A program made the translations under genes and the position numbers. This document shows, in pieces, positions 43,807-51,545 of a stretch of DNA of 51,794 bases. The notes beneath the pieces were generated by a model that was not told the origin of the DNA, ran no database searches, and saw only the letters and a list, made by a program, of their open reading frames with translations. The DNA comes from an uncultured Clostridia bacterium. Its GTDB lineage: Bacteria > Bacillota > Clostridia > TANB77 > CAG-508. The DNA is taken from contig CALXBY010000010.1 of assembly GCA_944386675.1 (NCBI GenBank), positions 1-51,794 on the forward strand, given 5' to 3'. How positions within the stretch are numbered: the first letter of the stretch is position 1; the number at the start of each line of letters is the position of its first letter.

Positions 43807-43835
43807 ATTATAGTATACTTTTACTTATTTGTCCA
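43807..43835 (-). promoter_or_regulatory. Promoter of the small toxin gene
   Basis: TGGACA (43830-43835), 17 bp, TATAAT (43807-43812) on the minus strand. Almost the same sequence drives the MazF-like gene (42410-42438). Confidence 0.75.
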
Positions 43836-43927
43836 GGAAATAAAGTAAATTTTTACAGTTTTTTCTAAAAATTTATAATCACAATACTTCATAAAACCAT
43901 CTATTTCATAATCAATTTTCTCTATAA

Positions 43928-44002
43928 TAAAAAACTCCAGTTTCTATTGATCATTATTTTAATAAATATACTAAAATAATGATCAATAAATCTTGGAAGT
44001 TT
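43928..44002 (-). terminator. spo0A-type terminator, copy 2
   Basis: A long inverted repeat (arms include ATTGATCATTATTTTA / TAAAATAATGATCAAT, outer ACTTCCAAG / CTGGAGT) followed by TTTTTTATTATAG on the minus strand. It is the cassette B version of the terminator after spo0A. Confidence 0.75.
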
Positions 44003-44143
44003 ATTTTCTTATGAATGTTTCATTTATCACTTTGGTTGCTGATTTTTCACTTAATCTATGCCTATTTTCATAGAGTTTATAGCCTTGTAGGTAGATTGTG
44101 TGATTTTATATACTCTTACTCTTGCAATGTTTTCAAGTATATT

Positions 44144-44307
44144 TTATGCACTCTTTAATTCAAGGCGTAGCTTATCAGCTATCATGCGATAAACTCTGAA
44201 TTTGTTGGCTTTCCTTTAGCAGCTGAAATGGTATACCCAAATATATTCTCAACAACCTCTTGTTGACCTCTTCCCCACGCAACTTCAATCGCATGACGGA
44301 TTGCTCT
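44144..44307 (-). pseudogene. spo0A 3'-end remnant, copy 2
   Basis: Matches the last 55 codons of intact spo0A ([47 protein letters not shown]) with nearly identical DNA. One base is missing after SEFIA, so it is no longer an open cap. Homology stops at the AGAGC junction (44307), beyond which the 82-bp cassette left end begins. It is the 3' cap left behind when cassette A inserted. Confidence 0.92.
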
Positions 44308-44389
44308 AAAACAAACTTTTCGTTTTTTACTAAAGGTTGCAAAGGCAATAAATTTTTCCATTCCAATAAATATTTATTTGTTTTATTCA
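44308..44389. repeat. Conserved cassette left end, copy 2
   Basis: Directly abuts the spo0A remnant and matches 42778-42860. It marks the left border of cassette A. Confidence 0.75.
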
Positions 44390-44414
44390 AAAATGTTTAT
44401 TAGTATGATTTTAA

Positions 44415-44434
44415 GAGATTTTTTAAAAAATCTC
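44415..44434. terminator. 20-bp perfect palindrome after the ATPase-nuclease gene
   Basis: GAGATTTTTTAAAAAATCTC lies 24 bp after the stop at 44458. It could work as a weak terminator in either direction. Confidence 0.5.
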
Positions 44435-44457
44435 AATAGGAAAATTTTGTGTGGTTT

Positions 44458-46482
44458 TTATCCCACCTCTCTTTTATTTATTTCTTCTGTTAAGTTATTG
44501 GCTCCTTCTCTACTTTTTTCTTGTTCTTCAAATTGTTTTTCTAGTTTTTCTTTATCTATTATTAATTTATCATATAAAAATCTATGCTTATGTTCAAAGT
44601 TCTTAAAAACATCATCCCATGTCATAATAAATATCTTATAATTTCTTAATGCTTTTACCAAAAATGGCTGTCCCTTTGCTTCGTTCTCTTCATATTTATC
44701 CTTTATAAAATCACTTATTTGGTTACTAACAGCATAAAATTTCCATTCTCTCAAACTACTGTTAAATTTTGGTTCGTTTTTAATTATCTCCATATAACTC
44801 TCAATTTGTTGAAATATCTCTTTATCAATTGGAACTTTTGGTGCTTTCAACTCTAAGATTATATTTTCTTCCTTTATCGATGAATTTGGATAAACATCTA
44901 ATGGCCTTTTTGCACACATAAATATATCCATTCTTTTCTTTTTCTCTGTATTTTCTATTTCATATTCTCGCTTGCTTTTATATCCTTCCAATATATATCT
45001 ATATTCACTTAACGCTTTTTCAAAAGGCTTATCTGCTGTAACTAGGTTATATTCCTCACCAAAAATCCAATAATTTCTTTCCATTATTTTTTGTATATGA
45101 TTTCGCTCATTCGTGAATTCTGCCGTTTCAAATACCAATTTTTTTAGATTTTCTATTACTATATTTCTTTCATCTAACATTTTTATTGTTTCTACTATAC
45201 AACTTAGAGTTGTCCTAGTTAATACATTAGATAAACTTTCCCTTTCTTCTTTTGATAATTTTGTTATATTCTCCATAATGTTTAATATATGTTCTCTCTC
45301 ATCACTATTCAATAATAAGTCTAAAAAATGTACTATTATCTTCTTTTGTTCCTTACTAGCTCCTTTAAAAATTTTAGGTTGAGCACAATAAACCTCTTTT
45401 ACTGTATTTTCTAATTCTTTCTTTCTAATTTTTCCATAAATATCTTTTGTAAATTCAGGAAATATTTTTTCTTCTTCAAAACTCTTTATAAGTATATTAC
45501 TTTTTTCTTTAATAAATTCTTTATACTTTTTATTAACAATAACATCTAACTTTTTTATTAACTCTTTATATGTTTCATCTCTTTCGTTCTTTTTATTATC
45601 AATATTTATCTGTTCTTCAAGTTCATCTTTACTACACTTTAAACTTTCAAAACCATTAAAATATTCAGAATTTATAAACATACTATGAGCAAATCCTATG
45701 GCATTATTATTGAATTTTGTGTGTTGTAGTGCTTTCTGATTATTATTTTCATCTAGCATATGAAAATAATATTTGTATTTTACATTACCTTTCCAATGAA
45801 TAAAAAAAATATTAAATTTTTCTCCATTTATATTTTCTACAAAATCTTGAGTTAATTTTTCATCAATAAATTTACTATATTTTATTTCTTTTCCGTTTAA
45901 TAAAATTTTACAATTTTCATTTTTTTTCAAATATAAATACCATGAAAAAGTTTCTAATAAACTTTCTTCAAGCTCTTTTGACTCCATTTGTTCTTGCAAT
46001 AAATTATTTATATTGTATATTGTTACTATTGTTCCTGTTTCCTCATTGTTTACTTCTTCTTTTTCACTAGGATAATACTTATTTGGTGTTTCTGCATTAA
46101 TGTTTATAGAAAATTTGTATTTTTTATCATCTAACTGATAAATAGTTTTCCAATTGCAATTGTTAGCAAAACCAAGAAAAGAAAATCTACCTTTTCCCTT
46201 ACTTCCATGTACTGTAGTAATATAACTACTATTAACCTTTTTTTCAGAACTTAAAAATGCACCAAAAGTATTATCAAGATTTTCATATTTAATTCCACTT
46301 CCATTATCAGAAATGCAAATACTATCAATTCCATCTAAACTATTTTTTTTATATGTAATATCAATTCTATTTGCACCAGCATCTAATCCATTCCAAATAT
46401 ATTCTATAATAGCCTCTTTATAATCCTTTTTTATTCCTGATGAATCAATACTATCTTCTTTAACTTTAAGTTCTCTTTCCAT
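44458..46482 (-). CDS. GHKL ATPase fused to a Shedu/DUF4263-like PD-(D/E)XK nuclease domain
   Basis: A 674-residue protein, soluble. The N-terminal ~200 residues are a GHKL/MORC-type ATPase: N-box EAIIEYIWNGLDAGA, G1 box ISDNGSGIKYENL, and G2 box GSKGKGRFSFLGFA. A helical middle (about 270-440) follows. Residues about 460-640 have ERNYWIFGEEYNLV, RMDIFMCAKRP, and NIILELKAPKVPIDKEIFQQIESY, the pattern of DUF4263/Shedu-like restriction nucleases (D, then E-x-K). This fits a stand-alone anti-phage or anti-plasmid effector. ATG 46482 has a purine-rich site (GGGGGAAGGG) and is preferred to 46515. It is the sole full gene of cassette A, next to a recombinase fragment. Confidence 0.78.
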   Translation of the reverse strand: MERELKVKEDSIDSSGIKKDYKEAIIEYIWNGLDAGANRIDITYKKNSLDGIDSICISDNGSGIKYENLDNTFGAFLSSEKKVNSSYITTVHGSKGKGRFSFLGFANNCNWKTIYQLDDKKYKFSININAETPNKYYPSEKEEVNNEETGTIVTIYNINNLLQEQMESKELEESLLETFSWYLYLKKNENCKILLNGKEIKYSKFIDEKLTQDFVENINGEKFNIFFIHWKGNVKYKYYFHMLDENNNQKALQHTKFNNNAIGFAHSMFINSEYFNGFESLKCSKDELEEQINIDNKKNERDETYKELIKKLDVIVNKKYKEFIKEKSNILIKSFEEEKIFPEFTKDIYGKIRKKELENTVKEVYCAQPKIFKGASKEQKKIIVHFLDLLLNSDEREHILNIMENITKLSKEERESLSNVLTRTTLSCIVETIKMLDERNIVIENLKKLVFETAEFTNERNHIQKIMERNYWIFGEEYNLVTADKPFEKALSEYRYILEGYKSKREYEIENTEKKKRMDIFMCAKRPLDVYPNSSIKEENIILELKAPKVPIDKEIFQQIESYMEIIKNEPKFNSSLREWKFYAVSNQISDFIKDKYEENEAKGQPFLVKALRNYKIFIMTWDDVFKNFEHKHRFLYDKLIIDKEKLEKQFEEQEKSREGANNLTEEINKREVG

Positions 46483-46564
46483 AGCCCTTCCCCCTCTTGC
46501 GCATAATAATATCACATTTTTTTATATTTTAAAAGAGTTATAAAAACAAAAAGTTAATATTATA

Positions 46565-46843
46565 TTACAAACTGAAATTCATATATGACTTATCAATGTT
46601 ATCTTGATTTATTCCAATGTATCTTAAAGTTACTGATGGTGATGAATGATTAAAAATTTCTTGTAATATTGCAACATCTTTGTATTGTTGATAATGCCAA
46701 TATCCAAATGTTTTTCTCATTGTATGTGTTCCTATTTCTTCTAAAACTATTCTTTTTGCCGCTTCGCTTATTATTCTATATGCTTGTACTGTTGTTATTG
46801 GTCTGTTTTCTTTTCTACTACTGTAATATGAAAAAACTCCCAA
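46565..46843 (-). pseudogene. Tyrosine recombinase (integrase), C-terminal fragment
   Basis: Ninety-two codons carrying the C-terminal catalytic part of a phage-type integrase: THTMRKTFGY (HxxR), IFNHSSPSVTLRYIGI (H and the nucleophile Tyr), ending NIDKSYMNFSL. The N-terminal DNA-binding domains and the first catalytic Arg are missing; the frame begins inside the terminator hairpin next to spo0A. It is probably the remnant of the enzyme that placed the cassettes into spo0A. Confidence 0.85.
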
Positions 46844-46893
46844 GATTTACTGATTAACATTTTAAAATATTAACCAATAAATCTTGGAAGTTT
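46832..46893 (-). terminator. spo0A terminator, copy 3 (serving the intact gene)
   Basis: Arms ACTTCCAAGATTTA / TAAATCTTGGGAGT with a second inner pair (TTGGTTAATA / TGTTAATCAG), then TTTTTTCATATTAC. It lies 66 bp past the spo0A stop. Confidence 0.75.
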
Positions 46894-46958
46894 ATAGCCT
46901 TGTAGGTAGATTGTATAATTTTATGTACTTTTACTCTTGCAATGTTTTTAAGTATATC
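46890..46958. repeat. Conserved segment after the spo0A stop (also at 44075-44143)
   Basis: About 69 bp between the spo0A stop and its terminator (TAGCCTTGTAGGTAGATTGT, ACTCTTGCAATGTTTT) are nearly identical to 44075-44143 but absent after copy 1. They define the right end of both cassettes together with the 3' cap. Confidence 0.7.
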
Positions 46959-47783
46959 CTATGCACTCTTTAATTCAAGGCGTAGCTTGTCAGCTATCAT
47001 TGCGATAAACTCTGAATTAGTTGGCTTTCCTTTAGCAGCTGAAATGGTATACCCAAAGATATTTTCAACAATCTCTTGTTGACCTCTTCCCCACGCAACT
47101 TCAATCGCATGACGGATTGCTCTTTCTACGCGACTTGGTGTTGTATTAAATTTATGAGCAATTTGTGGATACAAGCTTTTAGTTATTTGATTAATCACAT
47201 CAATATCATTTACAACCATCATTATGGCTTCTCTTAAATATTGATAACCTTTAATATGTGCAGGTACTCCAACTTCATGAATAATATTTGTAACTAATGC
47301 TTCTAAATTTTCTTCTGTCTTTGTATTGTCTGAAGAAATTTCTATGTATTGTGGTTTTGAATCTCTAGCTATAAAGTTGTTATTTGTATTTTGTGTTGTT
47401 GGTTTATAAAATTTAAACTCTCGAATTCTTTGTATTAGCACTTCAATATCAAAAGGTTTTACAACATAATATTGTGCTCCCAGTTCTATTGCTCTTTGGG
47501 TTATTTTATCTTGTCCAACTGCTGATAGCATAATGCAAATTGGTTTTTTTGCTATTTTTATTTTATTAATATTTTCTAAAACACCTAATCCATCTAGATG
47601 TGGCATGATAACATCTAATAAAATTACATCTGGTACTGTATTTGCTATAATATCTATTACTTCTGTTCCATCTTTTGCTTTCGCAATAACCTCCATATCT
47701 TCTTGTGCATCAATATATGATGCTAATGTTTGACTAAATTCTTGATTGTCATCTGCTATTAAAACTGTAATTTTTTCTTTCAT
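46959..47783 (-). CDS. spo0A: Sporulation master response regulator Spo0A
   Basis: A 274-residue protein of normal length. The receiver domain (1-120) has [11 protein letters not shown] (acidic pocket), [13 protein letters not shown] (phospho-Asp), MLSAVGQ and VVKPFD. The Spo0A-specific C-terminal DNA-binding domain begins near 150 ([20 protein letters not shown]) and includes the recognition helix region [20 protein letters not shown] and the final [16 protein letters not shown]. Phosphorylated Spo0A binds promoters and commits the cell to sporulation. The last 55 codons (46959-47123) are duplicated twice downstream, so the present 3' end appears to have been supplied by an inserted cassette. 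Promoter at 47828-47856. spoIVB, its usual neighbour, is not here. Confidence 0.97.
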   Translation of the reverse strand: MKEKITVLIADDNQEFSQTLASYIDAQEDMEVIAKAKDGTEVIDIIANTVPDVILLDVIMPHLDGLGVLENINKIKIAKKPICIMLSAVGQDKITQRAIELGAQYYVVKPFDIEVLIQRIREFKFYKPTTQNTNNNFIARDSKPQYIEISSDNTKTEENLEALVTNIIHEVGVPAHIKGYQYLREAIMMVVNDIDVINQITKSLYPQIAHKFNTTPSRVERAIRHAIEVAWGRGQQEIVENIFGYTISAAKGKPTNSEFIAMIADKLRLELKSA

Positions 47784-47802
47784 TTGTTCCTCCTAAATAA
47801 AT

Positions 47803-47825
47803 AAATTGTAAATATTTTACAATTT
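47803..47825. promoter_or_regulatory. 23-bp palindrome at the spo0A transcription start
   Basis: AAATTGTAAA-TAT-TTTACAATTT is a perfect inverted repeat between the -10 box and the ribosome site of spo0A, well placed for a repressor operator or a leader hairpin. It does not match the Spo0A box (TGTCGAA). Confidence 0.5.
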
Positions 47826-47827
47826 GA

Positions 47828-47856
47828 ATTATATGCTTACAGATGATAATTTGCAA
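47828..47856 (-). promoter_or_regulatory. spo0A promoter
   Basis: TTGCAA (47851-47856), 17 bp, TATAAT (47828-47833) on the minus strand: a sigma-A-type promoter. AGGAGG lies just before the ATG at 47783. Confidence 0.7.
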
Positions 47857-47895
47857 TATAAACTGGTAATTTTTTCCATTTATTTTATAAAACAA

Positions 47896-48534
47896 CTATT
47901 TTTGTATACTTTTCTCTATATATTTTTTAGATAATTCCTTTATATTCAATAAATTTATATTTTTTAATTCATAATCTTTTAGTAATCTTTCTTTTTTGTC
48001 TTCTTCCATCTCTATTTTACAAACAATTTCTTCGGCATAACTTGTATCTTTTATATTTATATCGTTACTTCTACAATAATATTTAAATTTTTCAAATTGA
48101 TTATATTCTAACTTTACTTCACATTCAATACCTATGATAAGTTCTAAGATTTTACTTTCTTCTATCGCTTTTAACAAACTATCTGAATATGCTCTAACTA
48201 GTCCTCCTGTACCTAACAAAATCCCTCCAAAATATCTTGTTACAACGACTAGGACATTTACTAAGTTATTTTTTTGTAAAATATTTAGCATAGGCGCTCC
48301 TGCTGTTCCAGATGGTTCTCCATCATCACTAAATCTTTCTACTATTTTTTCATCTTCTAACACTCTATAGGAAATACAATTATGTCTGGCATCAAAATAT
48401 TTCTTTTTGATTTTTTTGATTTCTTCTTCTGCCTCTTCCTTTGAGTTTACTTTTATAAAATTTGCAATAAATTTTGATTTTTTAACAACTATTTCTGTTT
48501 CTATTTGATTTTTTATTGTAAAAAAACGATTCAT
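47896..48534 (-). CDS. YigZ/IMPACT-family protein
   Basis: A 212-residue protein with the UPF0029/IMPACT N-terminal domain: KSKFIANFIKV, DARHNCISYRV, RFSDDGEPSGTAGAPML, VVVTRYFGGILLGTGGLVRAYS, and the DUF1949 C-terminal domain (LEYNQFEKFKYYC). Relatives bind nucleotides or act in translation control; the bacterial function is unclear. It stands between spo0A and the flavoprotein gene on the same strand. Start ATG 48534 with GAAGGA. Confidence 0.9.
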   Translation of the reverse strand: MNRFFTIKNQIETEIVVKKSKFIANFIKVNSKEEAEEEIKKIKKKYFDARHNCISYRVLEDEKIVERFSDDGEPSGTAGAPMLNILQKNNLVNVLVVVTRYFGGILLGTGGLVRAYSDSLLKAIEESKILELIIGIECEVKLEYNQFEKFKYYCRSNDINIKDTSYAEEIVCKIEMEEDKKERLLKDYELKNINLLNIKELSKKYIEKSIQK

Positions 48535-48631
48535 TCTTTGTTCCTTCTCTTTTTTATTTTTGTTTAACTGGTTATTCGATTATATCCAATTGAATACATT
48601 TCTTTTTCAAGTCACCTAAGCAGACGCGCTA

Positions 48632-49897
48632 TCACATTCCTAATGTTCCTGCTACATATCCTGTAGAATATGCAATTTGTAAATTAAATCCTCCTGTATA
48701 ACTATCTACATCAATAATTTCTCCAGCAAAATATAATCCTTTTACTTTTTTTGATTCCATTGTTTTAGGATTTATTTCTTTAATAGAAATTCCCCCACTT
48801 GTAATAATTGCCTCTTCTATTGGTCTAAAATCTTTTATAAAAATTTCAAAATCTTTTATTGTTTTTATCAATTCTTCTCTTTCTTTTTTGGTTATTTCAT
48901 TTACTTTTTTATTTGGATTTATTTTACTTCTTTTTATGATGATTGGTATTAATTTTTGTGGTAACAATTTGTCCAAGCTATTTTTAAACTGTTTATTTTT
49001 TACTTCTTCAAAATCTCTTAAGATTCTATCATTTAATTTTTTGTTTTCCAATGCTGGTTTTAAATCTATTTCTAAAACTATCTTTTTCTCTTCTAATAGT
49101 CTTTCTATATTTTTATATCTAACTAAATGTGCTGATGCACTTAAAATTGTTGGACCTGAAACTCCAAAATGTGTAAATAGCATTTCTCCAAAGTCTTCAT
49201 AAATTGTTTTATTCTTTTCTTTGTCTAACAATTTTATTCCAACATTTCTCAAACTTAATCCTTGTAATTCTTTACATTCATTTTTATCATATGTTTCTAA
49301 TGGTACTAGTGATGGTTTTATTGGTGTAATTGTGTGGCCTAACTTTTGAGCTAATTTATATCCATCACCTGTTGAACCAGTTAAAGGATAGCTTTTTCCT
49401 CCAGTTGCTAATATAATTTTATCTGCTTTTAAAATTTCTGTGTCTGTTTTTATACCTACTACTTTGTTTTCTCCTTCTGCTGATTCTATTAGAATTTCTT
49501 TTACTTTTGTATTATATTTTATTTCTATATTCAATTCTTTAATCTTTTTTGTAAAACATTTTAAAACATCTATGGATTTATCTGTTATTGGAAATATTCG
49601 ATTTCCTCTTTCTTCTTTAACCTCTAATCCCTGCTCTTTTAAAAATTGGATAATATCTTTATTTGTGTATTTTTGATAGGCACTATATAAAAACATACCA
49701 TTTCCTGGTGTGTTTTTAATAAATTCCTCCATCTCCAAAGAAGATGTTATATTACATCTTCCTTTTCCTGTGATTAATAATTTTTTACCTAGCTGATTAT
49801 TTTTTTCGATTATTACCACGTCATTTTTATTTTCTTTAGCAGTAATCGCTGCCATCATTCCAGCAGGACCGCCACCTATTACAATTACTTTACTCAC
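48632..49897 (-). CDS. HI0933/BaiN-family FAD-dependent oxidoreductase
   Basis: A 421-residue flavoprotein. The dinucleotide site is VIVIGGGPAGMMAAITA at the N-terminus; further family motifs are GKKLLITGKGRCNITS, GNRIFPITDKSIDV, KIILATGGKSYPLTGSTGDGY, GVSGPTIL, TSGGISIKEINPKTM and GLYFAGEIIDVDSYTGGFNLQIAYSTG. BaiN reduces bile-acid intermediates in one gut Clostridium, but most members have unknown substrates. The start is GTG at 49897 after GGAATTTTT. Confidence 0.9.
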   Translation of the reverse strand: MSKVIVIGGGPAGMMAAITAKENKNDVVIIEKNNQLGKKLLITGKGRCNITSSLEMEEFIKNTPGNGMFLYSAYQKYTNKDIIQFLKEQGLEVKEERGNRIFPITDKSIDVLKCFTKKIKELNIEIKYNTKVKEILIESAEGENKVVGIKTDTEILKADKIILATGGKSYPLTGSTGDGYKLAQKLGHTITPIKPSLVPLETYDKNECKELQGLSLRNVGIKLLDKEKNKTIYEDFGEMLFTHFGVSGPTILSASAHLVRYKNIERLLEEKKIVLEIDLKPALENKKLNDRILRDFEEVKNKQFKNSLDKLLPQKLIPIIIKRSKINPNKKVNEITKKEREELIKTIKDFEIFIKDFRPIEEAIITSGGISIKEINPKTMESKKVKGLYFAGEIIDVDSYTGGFNLQIAYSTGYVAGTLGM

Positions 49898-49911
49898 AAA
49901 AATTCCTTTCT

Positions 49912-49960
49912 GAACTTTAGGGACTGTCCCTAAAGTTTACCTAAAGTTCAAAAGTTGCCA
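49912..49960. repeat. REP-like palindrome
   Basis: CTTTAGGGACTGTCCCTAAAG is flanked by a second copy of CTAAAGTTC and by GGGGACATGTTAA at the end of the next gene. GGGAC...GTCCC palindromes of this kind are spread through clostridial genomes and are often linked to Y1 (RAYT-type) transposases; none is in the window. Confidence 0.5.
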
Positions 49961-49962
49961 TT

Positions 49963-51213
49963 TTAACATGTCCCCTTTGGCAACTTCATTTCTTCTATTG
50001 CTTTTAATATACCATATTTTCCATAATCATAAGTTAGTCCCCCTTGCATATAGGCTATATATGGCTCTCTTATTGGTCCGTCACAGCTAAGTTCTATTGT
50101 TGATCCTTCTGTAAATGTTCCTGCTGCCATAATGACTTCATCCTCATATCCTCCCATTGGACTTGGTTCTGGTACTACACATGAGTCAATTGGAGATCCT
50201 TTTTGAATTCCTTGACAGAATTTTATTAACTTTTCAGCTGTTCCTAAATGAATGGTTTGTACAATGTCTGCTCTTTCTTCATTATATTTTGGTTCTACAG
50301 TATATCCTAGTTCTTCTAAAATAGCACTTGCAAATACTGCCGTTTTGACACTACTAGCTACTACTTGTGGTGCAAAGAATAGTCCTTTTAATAAATTGGT
50401 ATTTTGATTTAATGAAGGTCCTATTTCCTTTCCAATTCCTGGTGCTGTTAATCTTTCTGCACATAATTTAATTAAGTGTTCTTTTCCTACAATATATGCT
50501 CCACTTGTAGCAATTCCAGCTCCTAAATTTTTCATCAATGATCCTACTGCAATATCTGCTCCAACTTCAATTGGTTCTCTATCTTGTACGAATTCTCCAT
50601 AACAATTATCTACCATGATGATAACATCTTTATTGACTTCTCTTATAGCTTTTATTGCTTTTTCAATTTTCTCTATTGTTAAGCTTTCTCTTGTAGAATA
50701 TCCTCTTGATCTTTGAATTTCAACTAATTTAATATCTTGTTTTGATAATCTTTCTTTAATTTTTTCTAAGTCAAAATCATTGTTCACTAATTCTATTTGT
50801 TCATAGTGTATTCCAAAAGCTTTTAATGAACTTTCACTTACTTCTTTTCCAATTCCAATGACAGTTTGCAAAGTATCATATGGTGCACCTGTTATACTAA
50901 GCATTGTTTCATTTGGACGTAGTAAAGCAGATAATGTAATTGCTAAGGCATGTGTTCCTGAAATAAATTGTGCTCTTACTAAGCTATCTTCTGCTTTAAA
51001 AACTTTCGCATAAATTTCTTCTATTTTATTTCTTCCTATTTCATCTATTCCATATCCTGTTGAACTTGCTAAATGCATTTCTTGTAAATTACATTCTTGA
51101 AAAGCTTCTATAACTTTCACACTATTTTTACTACAAATTTCTTCTATTTTTTTAAATTGTGGTTCTATCTTTTTTTCTATTTTACTTGCTAATTCTAATA
51201 ATTCTTTATTCAT
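49963..51213 (-). CDS. YnbB-type PLP enzyme (methionine gamma-lyase family / aluminium-resistance protein)
   Basis: A 416-residue PLP protein of the YnbB group. The PLP lysine lies in AVGSLMKNLGAGIA, with VMVDNCYGEF-like VDNCYGEFVQD upstream, HLASSTGYGIDEIGR and QFISGTHALAITLSALLRP in the N-terminal half, and SPMGGYEDEVIMAAGTF near the end. Annotated variously as a methionine gamma-lyase relative or aluminium resistance protein; the substrate is not certain. ATG 51213 is chosen, with GAAGGG 13 bases upstream; an in-frame TTG at 51234 is possible. The last residues (KGTC) lie in a REP-like GGGGACA sequence. Confidence 0.88.
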   Translation of the reverse strand: MNKELLELASKIEKKIEPQFKKIEEICSKNSVKVIEAFQECNLQEMHLASSTGYGIDEIGRNKIEEIYAKVFKAEDSLVRAQFISGTHALAITLSALLRPNETMLSITGAPYDTLQTVIGIGKEVSESSLKAFGIHYEQIELVNNDFDLEKIKERLSKQDIKLVEIQRSRGYSTRESLTIEKIEKAIKAIREVNKDVIIMVDNCYGEFVQDREPIEVGADIAVGSLMKNLGAGIATSGAYIVGKEHLIKLCAERLTAPGIGKEIGPSLNQNTNLLKGLFFAPQVVASSVKTAVFASAILEELGYTVEPKYNEERADIVQTIHLGTAEKLIKFCQGIQKGSPIDSCVVPEPSPMGGYEDEVIMAAGTFTEGSTIELSCDGPIREPYIAYMQGGLTYDYGKYGILKAIEEMKLPKGTC

Positions 51214-51252
51214 TTTATACTCATATCCCTTCAATTTTATTCTGACTCATAT

Positions 51253-51281
51253 ATTGTACTATATTTTACATAATTTAGCAA
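51253..51281 (-). promoter_or_regulatory. Promoter of the PLP-enzyme gene
   Basis: TTGCTA (51276-51281), 17 bp, TACAAT (51253-51258) on the minus strand. Upstream, 51331-51353 holds an imperfect inverted repeat (ATGCTGT / ACAGCAT). I see no other feature in the 310-bp gap before rpsR. Confidence 0.55.
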
Positions 51282-51501
51282 TACTGCTTTATTTAACTCG
51301 TTTTATGTAGCCTTTGTGTCATGCTGTATTGTTTTCAATATAACACAGCATTTACCCAAAATATATGATCTAAATTAAAGCATAATATTACAAGATAAAT
51401 TGATTTTTTTATTAACTGCACCTAAGCTTTTTACCAAAATATTAGATTTTTGGCTCTGCATTATAAACTCGAAAGTTTTCATATTGTTTCTTATATAACA
51501 A

Positions 51502-51537
51502 AAAAAGCTAAAAAACATTTCTATTTTCCAGCTTTCT
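51502..51537 (-). terminator. Terminator of rpsR
   Basis: AAAGCTG and AGCTTTTTTTG pair at the ends of a long AT-rich loop on the minus strand, 9 bp after the rpsR stop. Confidence 0.6.
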
Positions 51538-51545
51538 GATATTCA

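Noticed and set aside
43565-43813. Plus-strand frame of 82 codons
   Set aside because: It is the complement of the small toxin gene and its leader; it lacks a ribosome site and reads through the antisense RNA terminator.
44175-44390. Open frame of 71 codons on the minus strand
   Set aside because: It is the cassette left end running out of frame into the spo0A remnant; no ribosome site and no independent protein signal.
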